The notes under the pieces were generated by a model. It was given only the letters and a program-made list of their open reading frames with translations, ran no database searches and had not been told where the DNA came from. From Aporhodopirellula sallentina SM41 (lineage in GTDB: Bacteria > Planctomycetota > Planctomycetia > Pirellulales > Pirellulaceae), in NCBI RefSeq assembly GCF_000346505.1, contig NZ_ANOH01000169.1, positions 1 to 64,000 on the forward strand: DNA of 64,000 bases, written 5' to 3'. This document shows positions 16,595 through 25,746 of the stretch, piece by piece. Within the stretch, counting starts at the first letter, position 1. Every line of letters starts with the position of its first letter. A program made the translations under genes and the position numbers.

Positions 16595-17254
16595 TCATGG
16601 CCATTGAGGATCGGTGATCGATCGATTGAGCGTTGCCAATCGCGATTGGACGTCGAGCAGACGTTGCCACGCGGACTGTTTTAGCAAAACCTGTTCCGTC
16701 GATTCATCCGTCTCCGCCGTCTCGATCAACCGTTCGAGTCGGTTTTGCAGATAGTCTAGGATCTCGCAAAGCTGCGCCTTCTGCCCCGGCGTCAAACTGT
16801 CGGGAATCGCGGGCAATTCGTCGACCTGCAGGGCTTCCACCGGGAGAGGGCTTTCGGGTTCCTGATGCAGTTCGACGGCGATCGATTCATCGGACGATTT
16901 GATGTCGCGGCTTTGCGAACCGCTGCCACCGCCCATCAATCGCAGCCTTTCGGCGATTTGCTCTTCCGACCCGAGCAGCAACAAACTGCGGCCCACGGCG
17001 ATCAAATCTCCGTGCCGAAGGATTTTCAATTGGCATTCGGCGCCATTGACCTTTGTACCGTTCGTGCTGTCGAGGTCCGTCAACACGAGGCGGTCGTTGT
17101 CCCGCTGGATTTTCAGATGGCAGCGACTGACTCGTTCGTCGTTGAGTTGGATGTCGTTGCCTTCCTCGCGCCCGATCGTCAGCGGAGTATCGACGTCTTC
17201 AAACACCTTGCCGCGATCTGACCCGTGCAGAACTTTGATCGTTACATTCGTCAC
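16595..17254 (-). CDS. FHA-domain protein
   Basis: Cytoplasmic protein of 219 residues that should bind phosphothreonine peptides. The FHA domain spans residues 1-95: TPLTIGREEGNDIQLNDERV contains the GR motif, SRCHLKI the SxxH motif, and TDLDSTNGTKVNG the NG motif, so all phosphopeptide-contact residues are present. Residues 100-219 are acidic and helical without a known domain (LTPGQKAQLCEILDYLQNRL). No Ser/Thr kinase gene is adjacent, although planctomycetes usually have many. It is the first gene of a likely operon with the large unknown gene. The start is GTG. Confidence 0.88.
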   Translation of the reverse strand: MTNVTIKVLHGSDRGKVFEDVDTPLTIGREEGNDIQLNDERVSRCHLKIQRDNDRLVLTDLDSTNGTKVNGAECQLKILRHGDLIAVGRSLLLLGSEEQIAERLRLMGGGSGSQSRDIKSSDESIAVELHQEPESPLPVEALQVDELPAIPDSLTPGQKAQLCEILDYLQNRLERLIETAETDESTEQVLLKQSAWQRLLDVQSRLATLNRSITDPQWP

Positions 17255-17418
17255 CGAGAGCCTCGATCGAGATTATTGGGAGTAAAGCGGGCAAAATCGA
17301 CAGGAGTCCGAAGTTTGCACATCCTGCCTGCATAATCTAGTAATGCGAAAAATGAGTGGACTGACCGCAGGCAATTGAAATTTAATTTACAGGATAGCCC
17401 AAACTGATGCGCTGCGAC

Positions 17419-19002
17419 TCAGTGAACTTGTGCGATTACGCATTTCAAGTAATCGCTTTCGGGGCAGGACACCGCAAGGGGATGGTCGGAAGCGGGGCCG
17501 CGTGACTGTAGAATAATAATGTCTCGCCTGCGTTTTCGTCCAACATCCGCCAACATATTCAAAAAATCGGCCCGCGAGACGTGCCCCGAACAACTGCAGG
17601 TGACCAACAGTCCACCGGGTTGGAGCAGATTGACCGCGGACATGTTCAAACGCGCATAAGCCCTCAGTGCCGAGTCGACTTGGCGTCGTGATCCCGCAAA
17701 ACGTGGCGGGTCGAGCACGACGGCGTCAAAGAATTCGCCGCGCTCGTGACGTTGTTTCAGGTCGTCGAAACAATCCGCGCGTTCGAATTGGACGTGCGAT
17801 AGGGAGTTGGCGTCTGCGTTTCGTCGGGCCATCTGCAGTGCTTTTTCGCTGCTGTCGACGCCGATGACTTCGCTCGCTCCCGCACGCGCCGCGGCCAACG
17901 CGAATCCTCCGGTGTAGGTACAGATGTCCAGAACCCGCTTGCCTTTCATATAGCGAGCTGCTTCGGCGTGGTTGGCTTGTTGGTCCAAGTATCCGCCGGT
18001 TTTCTGCCCGTCACGCAGATCAATCGCCATCTTCAAATCGTTGTGCCAATACCAAACAGTATGGTTCGATGATTCGGGATCTTGTTCCGCATCGGATGAG
18101 CTCGGGTCGGATGGGTTGGGGGCCGATAAGTTGGTGGGCGATGGGGCTGTATCGATGCCCCGGCTCCATGACTCGACCTCGGCGATTTGTTCGGGCGAAA
18201 CCGCTTCGTGTTTGGCCGTGGCGGCATCCATTCGTGCGACCACGCGGCGGCATGGGGTCCCGTATTTCTCTGCCGCCGCGAGGACTTCGTCGATCAGGAA
18301 CGGCCCCCGCGAGAGCAACGCCGCCGCGGTAAACTGTACGCTCAGGCAATCGGCGTAGCGATCGACAATGAGTCCACTCAGGCGGTCCGCTTCGCTGAAG
18401 ATCAGCCGTTCGCCTTTTTGCGGAAGGCCGATAGGCATCTGGGCGTTTTCAGCCGTGCCGTCTTCTGCCGCTGCCGCGCCGGCGGGAGGATTTGCGGGAG
18501 TGGCGAGCCGACGCCGGGCGACCGCCTCGTCGATGCGTTTCGCGAAGAGGGCATCGTCGACGGGTTCGTCACGCGAGAAGCTGTAGAGTCGCAAGCGAAG
18601 ACGACTCGCCGGGTTGGCGAGCCCGCGGCCGATCCAGTTGCCGTCATGGTCGAGCAAATCGATCGGCTGCCCGGGATCTCGTGGTTCTGTTTGCTGCTGT
18701 TTTGCGTGCTCGGGATCTGCGTGCACAGGTTCAGAGGCTGCTTGAGCGTCTTGGTGTTGGCCGCCGGGTGGATCGGAATCCGGTGAACCTGTTTTCGCGG
18801 ATGCTGTCTTCTTGGAGGTTTGCTTTGGCGCGTCGGCGAGCGTGTTTGCGAGAACCCAGGGGTGCCGGGCGAGAAACGGGAAGTGGCGATTGGGTTTCGT
18901 TCGGTAAACTGCCGGTGACGACCCGCCGGTTTCGGATTGGCGACCGCCTGCGGAATCGGATGGTGTTGATGGGTCGGCGGAAGGGCTGGGGGAGGAGCTC
19001 AC
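17419..19002 (-). CDS. RlmI-like class I SAM-dependent rRNA methyltransferase with insertions
   Basis: Predicted 23S rRNA cytosine-5 methyltransferase of the RlmI/RlmK family. The C-terminal domain has the SAM-binding motif VLDICTYTGGFALAAARAGA, the acidic VIGVDSS and the catalytic motif LDPPRFAGSRRQ, followed by LVTCSCSG with a catalytic-type Cys. The N-terminal PUA part (HFPFLARHPWVLANTL) is split by a 50-residue Lys/Ser/Pro/Gln-rich insertion, and another low-complexity insertion (about 40 residues, PSPTNLSAPNPSDPSSSDAE) lies before the methyltransferase domain. The reading frame is open to a GTG at 19206, but the extra 68 residues look like untranslated leader, so the GTG at 19002 is preferred. 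E. coli RlmI has about 396 residues; this form has about 527. Confidence 0.82.
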   Translation of the reverse strand: MSSSPSPSADPSTPSDSAGGRQSETGGSSPAVYRTKPNRHFPFLARHPWVLANTLADAPKQTSKKTASAKTGSPDSDPPGGQHQDAQAASEPVHADPEHAKQQQTEPRDPGQPIDLLDHDGNWIGRGLANPASRLRLRLYSFSRDEPVDDALFAKRIDEAVARRRLATPANPPAGAAAAEDGTAENAQMPIGLPQKGERLIFSEADRLSGLIVDRYADCLSVQFTAAALLSRGPFLIDEVLAAAEKYGTPCRRVVARMDAATAKHEAVSPEQIAEVESWSRGIDTAPSPTNLSAPNPSDPSSSDAEQDPESSNHTVWYWHNDLKMAIDLRDGQKTGGYLDQQANHAEAARYMKGKRVLDICTYTGGFALAAARAGASEVIGVDSSEKALQMARRNADANSLSHVQFERADCFDDLKQRHERGEFFDAVVLDPPRFAGSRRQVDSALRAYARLNMSAVNLLQPGGLLVTCSCSGHVSRADFLNMLADVGRKRRRDIIILQSRGPASDHPLAVSCPESDYLKCVIAQVH

Positions 19003-19264
19003 TTGGTCGGTTTTCGTTGTGGGGAGATGAGAGAACGGGAAAAGTATGGCGGTAAAAGCGAATTTTAGTTGTTGGGCGGTTTGCTGACGCTTGTCAAATA
19101 GGCAAAATGGGGCATTGTCGGTTGAAGCCAGTTTCGTCTTCGCGGATCGAGCAGCGCGTTTTACGCGAAAGTTCTCGGTCCGGTAGGCCGATACTCGACG
19201 AGACACTCGTCAATGGTTGCACAACCAGAAGGCGTTTTCTTCAAAGTTTTAAAAGGTAAGAGTT

Positions 19265-19540
19265 ATGCACGTCGTCGCCGAACCCTGCGTGGGATGCAAG
19301 TACACCGATTGCGTTGTTGTTTGTCCTGTGGAGTGTTTCTATGAGGGCGAGAAGATGTTGTATATCCACCCAGAGGAGTGCATCGACTGCGAGGCATGTG
19401 TGCCCGAGTGTCCGGTAGAGGCGATTTTCCACGAAGATAATCTTCCTGAAGAGTGGCAGAAGTATATCGAGATCAACGCCACCGAATCGGAAAATTGCGA
19501 AGTGATCACCGAGAAGAAAGAACCGCTCGCGGACAACTAG
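19265..19540 (+). CDS. fdxA: Seven-iron ferredoxin (3Fe-4S/4Fe-4S)
   Basis: Small electron carrier of 91 residues. Cysteines at 8, 16 and 49 fit the 3Fe-4S site and those at 20, 39, 42 and 45 the 4Fe-4S site, exactly the numbering of Azotobacter ferredoxin I; C11 and C24 are additional. [20 protein letters not shown] is the family signature. The acidic C-terminal tail is shorter than in the Azotobacter protein. AAAGGTAAG precedes the ATG. Only a few bases separate it from the next gene, so the three genes fdxA, flippase-like and truB probably share one transcript. Confidence 0.95.
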   Translation: MHVVAEPCVGCKYTDCVVVCPVECFYEGEKMLYIHPEECIDCEACVPECPVEAIFHEDNLPEEWQKYIEINATESENCEVITEKKEPLADN

Positions 19541-19547
19541 TCCGTTG

Positions 19548-20747
19548 GTGCCTTGGCTCGCGTGGATCAAGAGAGTCGTTTTTCTGATCGTGCTGATCGG
19601 GTTGATCGGTGCAGCGAACAAAGCAATGAATCGTTGGCGGAGGGAAACCTCCGCGTTGAATGCGAAGGTCTTGGAACTTCGTAGCGAAGCCGCGAACCAT
19701 CACGACCCGGAGGTCGCGGCGGAGTGGATGCGAGAAGCGGACGCCCGCGAGGCGTCCGTCGCGTCGCTGGCAAGCGTTCGCTGGGGGCGCGTCGCAGCGT
19801 CGGCGTTTTTTTACGCACTCGGCCTGTTACCGTCAGGTTGGGTTCTCTATCGATGTTTGAACGGGTTCTCGGTGGAGTGCTCGCTCCCTCGTGCGGTCGC
19901 CGCGCAATTAATCGGGCACGCCGGGAAGTACATCCCTGGCAAAGCAATGGTGGTCTTCTTGCGGGTGGATGCTGTCTTGCCGATCGCGGGCAAAGGCAAA
20001 CCGGTTGCCGCTGCCGCGACGGGCAACACCACCAATCATGACGAGGGTGAGAAACTCTCGGGCAAGCCTCGTCCGGTCGGTCGCGTGGTGACCTGCGTCT
20101 TTTTTGAGACGTTGTTGATGATGGGAGTTGGTGGGGCCGTCGCAGGATGTTTGCTGTGGAATTCGAGTCTGCCGACCTGGGTCCGTTGGTGCGCCGCGGG
20201 CATGGCGGTCGGTTCCATGATTCCGCTCTGTCCGCCAGTGCTGCGACGTCTGCTCGGGTTTATCGCCGCCCGCAGGAAACGAAAGGGGCCAGGCATTTTC
20301 AACGACGAGAAGGTGTCTGAGAAAATCAACACCTCCGAGGGAAACGATGCATCGGCGGAGGAAACGTTCGGCTCTCCGATCACATGGGGATTGTTAGCGG
20401 AATGCAGTCTCTGCAATCTGCTGTCCTGGTTGTTGATCGGTTTCTCGTTTGCTGTTTTGATAACCGCGATCCCGTCGTTTGATCCCCAACCGCCAATGCA
20501 AGTGATCGCCCCGATGGCGACGGCGTCCATTGCGTTGGGGATGGTGATCGGCTTTGCTTCTTTACTGCCCGGTGGTGCGGGAGTGCGTGAGTATGTCACG
20601 TTGTTGGTTCTCGTGCCGCTGATCGGCGAAACACAAGCATTGCTAGCGGTTATCGCCGCGCGGCTGATGTTTATTGTTGTGGAAGCCATCTTGGCGGCGA
20701 TGTCGGCTCTCTTTCTTCGAACGCTCAAACCCTCCTTCCGCGGATGA
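19548..20747 (+). CDS. Lysylphosphatidylglycerol-synthase-TM-like (flippase-type) membrane protein
   Basis: Integral membrane protein of 399 residues with about eight helices. AAQLIGHAGKYIPGKAMVVF and LLPGGAGVREYVTLLVLVPL are the two conserved motifs of the LPG_synthase_TM/AglD-like family, whose members flip aminoacylated lipids or assist glycolipid synthesis. There is no aminoacyltransferase domain, so only the flippase-like half is present. A soluble, charged insert (about 40-75) follows the first helix. GTG at 19548 or TTG at 19545 are both possible starts, 4-7 bp after the fdxA stop. The stop overlaps the truB start by 4 bp. Confidence 0.78.
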   Translation: MPWLAWIKRVVFLIVLIGLIGAANKAMNRWRRETSALNAKVLELRSEAANHHDPEVAAEWMREADAREASVASLASVRWGRVAASAFFYALGLLPSGWVLYRCLNGFSVECSLPRAVAAQLIGHAGKYIPGKAMVVFLRVDAVLPIAGKGKPVAAAATGNTTNHDEGEKLSGKPRPVGRVVTCVFFETLLMMGVGGAVAGCLLWNSSLPTWVRWCAAGMAVGSMIPLCPPVLRRLLGFIAARRKRKGPGIFNDEKVSEKINTSEGNDASAEETFGSPITWGLLAECSLCNLLSWLLIGFSFAVLITAIPSFDPQPPMQVIAPMATASIALGMVIGFASLLPGGAGVREYVTLLVLVPLIGETQALLAVIAARLMFIVVEAILAAMSALFLRTLKPSFRG

Positions 20748-21796
20748 ACCCCACTTCATCGCCAACACCTTTTGGTTTCCTTCCGTACGTTAAGCCGGTC
20801 GGGATGACCTCGCGCGATCTGGTCAATCGTGTGCAGCGGCGTCTCCGCCGCGAGATGAATCAACGCAAACTCAAGGTGGGGCACACCGGAACGCTCGACC
20901 CGTTGGCTGATGGGTTGGTCGTGGTCGCGGTTGGTGCGGGGGCTCGTTTGACGCCCTGGATGCTACAGCATTCGAAGCGATACCTGGCGCGTTTCGAGTT
21001 GGGGCTTTCGAGCGTTTCGGGGGACCTCGAGGAGCCGACCACACCGATGGCAAATGCCCCCGAGCCCTCTGCCGCCGAGATTCAGGACGCCGTCGATGGG
21101 ATGCACGGTTGGATCGATCAGGTCCCTCCGGCGCACTCGGCGATTTGGGTTGACGGTAAGCGAGCCCATGAACGAGCCCGCGAGGGCGAAGACGTCGCGA
21201 TGCCGACGCGGCGGGTATGGATCGATGAGATTCGGATCGTTGGCTACGAGTACCCGAACCTCGTTGTGGATGTTCGATGTGGTTCGGGTACCTATCTGCG
21301 AACGCTCGGGATGGACATCGCGCGACGCTGCGGCAGCGTCGCGGTGATGACGGGCCTGACTCGTACGGCGGTTGGTCCCTATGAAATCGAAGACGCGATT
21401 GCCCAAGTTCCACCGAATGATCCTCCTCCGCCAAACCTGACCCAGTTGCAGGAAGGTTTGTCGCCAATGGACGGAATCGAGTCCCTGATGAGTTGCATCC
21501 GTGATCCGATGTCGGGGCTGAAGCATCTGCCTCATCTGCACCTCGATGCAGAACAGACGGGTCGTGCCCGCAACGGGTTGCCGGTTGACGGAATGCCGAC
21601 ACAACCCAGCGAGGCTGATCTTGCGTCCGCGGGTTTTCGTGCCGAGACACCTACGAAACCGTATGGTGAACACGGACAGACCGAGGGGCCGCCTGAAGAG
21701 TGCATCGGAGTCGATGTGGATGGGAAGTTGGCTGCGGTATTGCGCCGAAAGGAAGGGCGTTGGGCGCCGTATCGTGTGTTCGCGTCGTTCGGATGA
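20744..21796 (+). CDS. truB: tRNA pseudouridine(55) synthase TruB
   Basis: Makes the T-loop pseudouridine at position 55 of tRNAs. The block KVGHTGTLDPLADGLVVVAV contains the catalytic Asp52. The KP.GMTS motif near the N-terminus (YVKPVGMTSRDLV) and the later GSGTYLRTLGMDIAR are also diagnostic. The 350 residues are longer than the usual 300-310, because of a Pro-rich and acidic segment of about 45 residues near residues 265-310 (GLPVDGMPTQPSEADLASAG) in the C-terminal region. It is not next to rbfA or infB, its usual neighbours, but overlaps the flippase-like gene by 4 bp. Confidence 0.94.
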   Translation: MNPTSSPTPFGFLPYVKPVGMTSRDLVNRVQRRLRREMNQRKLKVGHTGTLDPLADGLVVVAVGAGARLTPWMLQHSKRYLARFELGLSSVSGDLEEPTTPMANAPEPSAAEIQDAVDGMHGWIDQVPPAHSAIWVDGKRAHERAREGEDVAMPTRRVWIDEIRIVGYEYPNLVVDVRCGSGTYLRTLGMDIARRCGSVAVMTGLTRTAVGPYEIEDAIAQVPPNDPPPPNLTQLQEGLSPMDGIESLMSCIRDPMSGLKHLPHLHLDAEQTGRARNGLPVDGMPTQPSEADLASAGFRAETPTKPYGEHGQTEGPPEECIGVDVDGKLAAVLRRKEGRWAPYRVFASFG

Positions 21797-21872
21797 GCTA
21801 GAATGCGGGCAACCGAGGCTGAGGCTTCGCGTTTCCTCACTGCTTTCTCGCCTCCCCGAACTCCCGCCTTTT

Positions 21873-21998
21873 GCTGAGCCCCCGCCCGATGAAGAGCCCC
21901 CGCCTGATGAAGAGCCCCCGCCTGATGAAGAGCCCCCGCCTGATGAAGAGCCCCCGCCTGATGAAGAGCCCCCGCCTGATGAAGAGCCCCCGCCTGAT
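21873..21998 (+). repeat. Seven 18-nt tandem units at the start of the DUF3500 gene
   Basis: Six exact copies of GAAGAGCCCCCGCCTGAT (21891-21998) follow one degenerate copy (21873-21890). The ATG formed at each unit junction is in frame with the DUF3500 protein, at 21889, 21907, 21925, 21943, 21961, 21979 and 21997. The unit has a weak GAAGAG about 10 nt before the next ATG. Confidence 0.92.
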
Positions 21999-23118
21999 GA
22001 AAAAAACACCGCGGAATCAATCCGTTCCTCTGTCTCGTTTGATCGCGATCATTCTCGTTGGGGTGATCGGTGTCGCCGTTGTCGGATTGAAGCTCGGTCA
22101 GACGCCCGCGGAACAGATGCAAACGTTTGCCGAGGCCTACCTCGAGACGCTCGACGAGTCGCAACGCGGGCTCACGATGAAGGACTTCGATTCACCCACT
22201 CGCGTCGGATGGCACTTCATCCCGAAGGACGAACGCAAAGGTTTGATGATCGGCGACATGAACGATGCCCAGCGGACCGCGGCGTTGCGTTTGTTGCGTG
22301 CCGCGTTGAGCGAAGCGGGGTACGGCAAAGTGAACCGGATCATGTTGCTCGAGGAAGTTCTCAATAAGATGGAGCAAGGCAAAGGTCGTTGGGAACGAAA
22401 TCCTCAGCGGTACTTCGTGACTTTGTTCGGCGACCCGAGCGGCCGAGCGGGTGACGGTGGCAGTACAGCGGACGGTGACGAAAGCGAATCCCGGGATGAT
22501 CGATGGGGGCTGAGCTTCGAAGGTCACCACCTCTCGCTCAATTTTGTCTGTCGCGGCAATTCGGTACTCGACAGTACGCCTCAGTTCCTTGCTTCGAATC
22601 CCGCGACGGTGATGCAGGAAACAACCGTGACGCTCGGAAAGGGGACAGCCGTTCTAAGTCGTGAAGAGCAGCTCGGTTTTAAACTCATTCATTCCATGTC
22701 CGAGGAACAGAAAGACGCCGCGGTGATCGCCAGCGAGGCGCCTTCGGAAGTCCGGTTCGCAGGAAAGCCGCAGCCCGAGGTGACCAAGCCGGTAGGAATC
22801 TCTTACGCGAAACTCAACCAGTCGCAGAAAGATCTATTGCAGGACCTCGTAACGACCTACACCGACATCGCAGCCGAGCGGGTTGCGCAAGAGCGACGGG
22901 CAAAGATCGAAAGTGACGGATGGGAGGGCGTGCGATTCGCGTGGGCAGGTGCGTTGGAACCCGGCATCGGTCACTACTACCGTGTTACCGGAAAGAGTTT
23001 TCTGATCGAGTTTGTCAACACGCAGTCCGATCCGGCTGGCAATCCGGCGAATCACATACACTGTTTCTACCGCGATTTGACAGGCGACTTTGATATCCCG
23101 GTCGATCCCCAAAACTGA
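21997..23118 (+). CDS. DUF3500-type protein with N-terminal membrane anchor
   Basis: Protein of 373 residues from the ATG at 21997 (MKKTPRNQSVPLSRLIAIIL), with a basic start and a hydrophobic helix like a signal anchor. The extracytoplasmic part contains FHFIP-like text (WHFIPKDERKGLMIGDMN) and near the C-terminus FAWAGALEPGIGHYYRVTG followed by SFLIEFVNTQ and ANHIHCFYRDLTGDF. These are the core motifs of DUF3500, whose role is unknown. Upstream the frame stays open through the 18-nt array, with six more in-frame ATGs that would add SPRLMK repeats; the last ATG is preferred because it gives a clean signal. A possible -10 (TAGAAT, 21799-21804) overlaps the truB end. Confidence 0.82.
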   Translation: MKKTPRNQSVPLSRLIAIILVGVIGVAVVGLKLGQTPAEQMQTFAEAYLETLDESQRGLTMKDFDSPTRVGWHFIPKDERKGLMIGDMNDAQRTAALRLLRAALSEAGYGKVNRIMLLEEVLNKMEQGKGRWERNPQRYFVTLFGDPSGRAGDGGSTADGDESESRDDRWGLSFEGHHLSLNFVCRGNSVLDSTPQFLASNPATVMQETTVTLGKGTAVLSREEQLGFKLIHSMSEEQKDAAVIASEAPSEVRFAGKPQPEVTKPVGISYAKLNQSQKDLLQDLVTTYTDIAAERVAQERRAKIESDGWEGVRFAWAGALEPGIGHYYRVTGKSFLIEFVNTQSDPAGNPANHIHCFYRDLTGDFDIPVDPQN

Positions 23119-23179
23119 CGTCGCAGGATAGGGCGTTTCATTCGATCCCTGATCCAGTCGCGGTGCCACGAGTGTGGTG

Positions 23180-24892
23180 TCACGGTTTGGGGACGTGGCG
23201 ATATTGACCGAAGTGATTTTCCGCGATGCTTCGCATTCGGTTTTCGCCTTCGCGGCTGTAGTAGCTGATCGTGTGGATGATACTGACCGGATTACTCTCG
23301 CCGAAAAGATTGGTGACCCGATTTTCTTCTTGCAGGAGTTCTTCGATTCGAGCCGGGAATTCACCGTCAGAAAGCAAGAAGATGACGTCGGGTTTGAGAT
23401 CGTTGAGTGCGTAGGTTAAGGGTTCGTAGGGAGCTTTCCCGCGATCCATTTCGATTCGCATCGCCCAGCTCTTGAGACGCTGTTTGTTTTCGGTGGTTGC
23501 GTAAACACTGCGAGGTTCATCTTGGTCGGCTCGCGTGATCCGCATGTAGTCGCACTTGGTGTCGTAAAAGATCACGTAGAAACGTTGTTCGGCGCCGAGC
23601 ATGTCGATCGATTCGAGCAGCGCTCTCCGCGCCGAGATAAAAGCGTCACCCATGCTTTTTGAGCTGTCGACGAGATACACAAAGTGATTGCCTCCGCCTT
23701 CGACGCCGCAGAACTGCATCTTCTTTTGCGAGTCGGATTTGAGTGATTTCAGGTTCGTCGTTGTAGTTTTCTGCGGCTTCTGGAACAGTTGAGTTGCGGG
23801 TGATGCCGGAGTGGTCAAACCATCGACTTTGGGAGTGACCTCGACCATGGCCATCTCGCCCATCGGATCGATCTCGTATTGAGTTTCGTCGGGCGTGGAT
23901 TCGGAGGGGTCGGTTTCAGGTTGAACCGTTTCGATTTGAAACGTTTCCATGGCCTGTTCACTGACCTCAGTGACCGACGCCGATATGGCGACTTGGTCTT
24001 TGGGCACCACGTTGGAGAGCGTAAAACCGGCTAGGCAGATGAAAATGATGGCGTGCACGGCGGCACTGACCATCACGGCGAGCGAATTGCGGCGGCGTGG
24101 CGGAGCGTCTTCATCTTCGCTGAGTTGCACGTCGCTCGGTGGCAAAGGTTCGGCGACGGCAGTCGTGAACGGAATCTCGGGTTCATCGGTTTCCGGCGAC
24201 GACGCGACGTCTTCGTACGAGCTTTCTTTGTCGGTCGTCTCAGGGGAGGCTGTTGGCGATGTGGTGCCGGGCGACTGTGTGGTGCCGGGCAACTGCGTGG
24301 TGTCTGGCGACTGTGTGACGCCAAGTGATTGGGGGTCTTCGAGGGAGTCTCGATCGGCAATGATTTGCGGCGAATCTGCGTCGGGCTGAGTTTCGATAGC
24401 CGCCAGCATTCGTGGGCGTTTGACGGATGTGTGTTTCGCGTCGAATCGAACTTCGGGGGTCGAACGTTGTCGAGCAACACGGACCGCGTCCCAACTGTCG
24501 AATCGGTGGTTCGTATGTATCTCGCTGGGCGGCAGGTTTTTTGGCTGCAGGTTTTTCGGAGAGGAGTCGTCTCGCGGTGGAACCGTTAATTCCGATGGTG
24601 GTTCGACGTTGGTGGCCGCTTTTTCTATTGAGGAATCATCGAGACCCAACTCGGCCAATTTTGCCGCCGGGATCGGTTCTCCCGCGTCGATGCGGTTGAG
24701 CAGCGACTGTAGCTGCTCGGCGGAGGCGTCGAGTCGCGATGCTTTTGCTTCCAGACGTGCGGCTTCGGCTTGTCGGCGGACGCGAACCAGTTCGTGCAGA
24801 ATGACCGCCCGATGTTGATCGCTGGCGGCAACGGGGGCTTCGTTGTTGCCGGTACTTGGGCCATTCGGGCGATCAGGTTCGGGAAGGTTCAT
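23180..24892 (-). CDS. Membrane-anchored von Willebrand (VWA) domain protein
   Basis: Protein of 570 residues: a long acidic, Pro/Ser/Thr-rich N-terminal region (1 to about 270), one membrane helix (SLAVMVSAAVHAIIFICLAG), and a C-terminal VWA domain of about 190 residues. The VWA has the metal-binding motif DSSKSMG and a later LLSDGEFP. The N-terminus contains a short coiled-coil-like stretch (RRQAEAARLEAKASRLDASA) and four degenerate 6-residue repeats encoded by 18-nt units (24261-24332). The VWA lies on the outer side of the inner membrane. It is convergent with the DUF3500 gene and 27 bp downstream of the DJ-1-like gene. No MoxR partner is adjacent here; one lies 35 kb away. Confidence 0.8.
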   Translation of the reverse strand: MNLPEPDRPNGPSTGNNEAPVAASDQHRAVILHELVRVRRQAEAARLEAKASRLDASAEQLQSLLNRIDAGEPIPAAKLAELGLDDSSIEKAATNVEPPSELTVPPRDDSSPKNLQPKNLPPSEIHTNHRFDSWDAVRVARQRSTPEVRFDAKHTSVKRPRMLAAIETQPDADSPQIIADRDSLEDPQSLGVTQSPDTTQLPGTTQSPGTTSPTASPETTDKESSYEDVASSPETDEPEIPFTTAVAEPLPPSDVQLSEDEDAPPRRRNSLAVMVSAAVHAIIFICLAGFTLSNVVPKDQVAISASVTEVSEQAMETFQIETVQPETDPSESTPDETQYEIDPMGEMAMVEVTPKVDGLTTPASPATQLFQKPQKTTTTNLKSLKSDSQKKMQFCGVEGGGNHFVYLVDSSKSMGDAFISARRALLESIDMLGAEQRFYVIFYDTKCDYMRITRADQDEPRSVYATTENKQRLKSWAMRIEMDRGKAPYEPLTYALNDLKPDVIFLLSDGEFPARIEELLQEENRVTNLFGESNPVSIIHTISYYSREGENRMRSIAENHFGQYRHVPKP

Positions 24893-24919
24893 TTGACTGC
24901 GCCCGGGCTTCGGTTTCGT

Positions 24920-25504
24920 CTAAACGGATTCGAGTAATTGATGGAACTCACGTATCCATGCCGGATGGGCTGGCCAGGCGGGGGCGGTGACGAGGTTTCC
25001 GTCCACGTGGGCCGTGTCGAGGCCTTTTCCGGGCGTGATGTAACGCCCGCCGGCGGCGGTCACTTCTGGGGCAACGGCCGGATAACTGCTGCATTCGCGG
25101 TCGTTGAGAATCCCCGCGGCGACCAGAATCTGAGGGCCGTGGCAGATCGCGGCGATCGGTTTTGCGGTTTCGGCGAAGTGACGAACCATATCGAGTACCG
25201 CGTTATCGAGCCTCAGATATTCCGGCGCGCGGCCACCGGGAATGATAATCGCGTCAAAGTCAGCAGGGTCGACGGTGGCGAAATCGGAGTTGATCGCGAA
25301 GCGGTGCCCGGGCTTTTCGGTGTAGGTTTGGTGACCCTCGAAATCGTGGATGGCGGTTGCGACCGTGTCACCAGGGCTCTTCCCGGGGCAGGCGGTAGCC
25401 ACCTTGTGCCCGAGCATGAGGAGCATTTGGTAGGGCACCATTGCTTCGTAGTCTTCCACGAAATCGCCAACGAGCATCAGAATCTTCTTGCCATTCGCAG
25501 CCAT
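24920..25504 (-). CDS. DJ-1/PfpI family protein
   Basis: Class I glutamine-amidotransferase-like fold of 194 residues. The nucleophile elbow [15 protein letters not shown] holds Cys121 (numbered from the ATG at 25504), and the acidic [10 protein letters not shown] near the N-terminus supplies the family's conserved Glu. [15 protein letters not shown] is typical of the YhbO/PfpI group (general stress proteins or glyoxalase-like enzymes). An earlier in-frame start at 25516 would add four residues. Although the GATase-like Cys and His pair is visible, a peptidase or deglycase activity cannot be decided. It precedes the VWA gene on the same strand by 27 bp. Confidence 0.88.
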   Translation of the reverse strand: MAANGKKILMLVGDFVEDYEAMVPYQMLLMLGHKVATACPGKSPGDTVATAIHDFEGHQTYTEKPGHRFAINSDFATVDPADFDAIIIPGGRAPEYLRLDNAVLDMVRHFAETAKPIAAICHGPQILVAAGILNDRECSSYPAVAPEVTAAGGRYITPGKGLDTAHVDGNLVTAPAWPAHPAWIREFHQLLESV

Positions 25505-25746
25505 CTTGTTGATCAAACCTGCCTTGGTAGACGGAGGGAAATGTGAGCGCGGAGGCCTCTGTGTAGTGTACAGAAGGACCTGTCTTGCTGTGATAACCGG
25601 TTCAGCTTAACCCGATTCTGCTGCGGAGTAGACCAACTCGACGTTAAAATTTGGCGTTTCTGTTGGAGATGGATTATTATCGACTGCAATTCGTGCCCCA
25701 CGGATTTACGCTCATCTTCTTTTCCCACCGGTCTTTGGATCTCTCC

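Noticed and set aside
18187-18786. Plus-strand frame of 199 residues
   Set aside because: Antisense to the rRNA methyltransferase; arises from high GC.
21873-21998. Tandem array as a possible CRISPR
   Set aside because: Units are contiguous without spacers, 18 nt long and in frame with a gene; no cas genes are present.
20963-22009. Minus-strand frame of 348 residues starting with SSGGG repeats
   Set aside because: It is antisense to truB and to the 18-nt array; the repeats come from the array, and truB is clearly the real gene.
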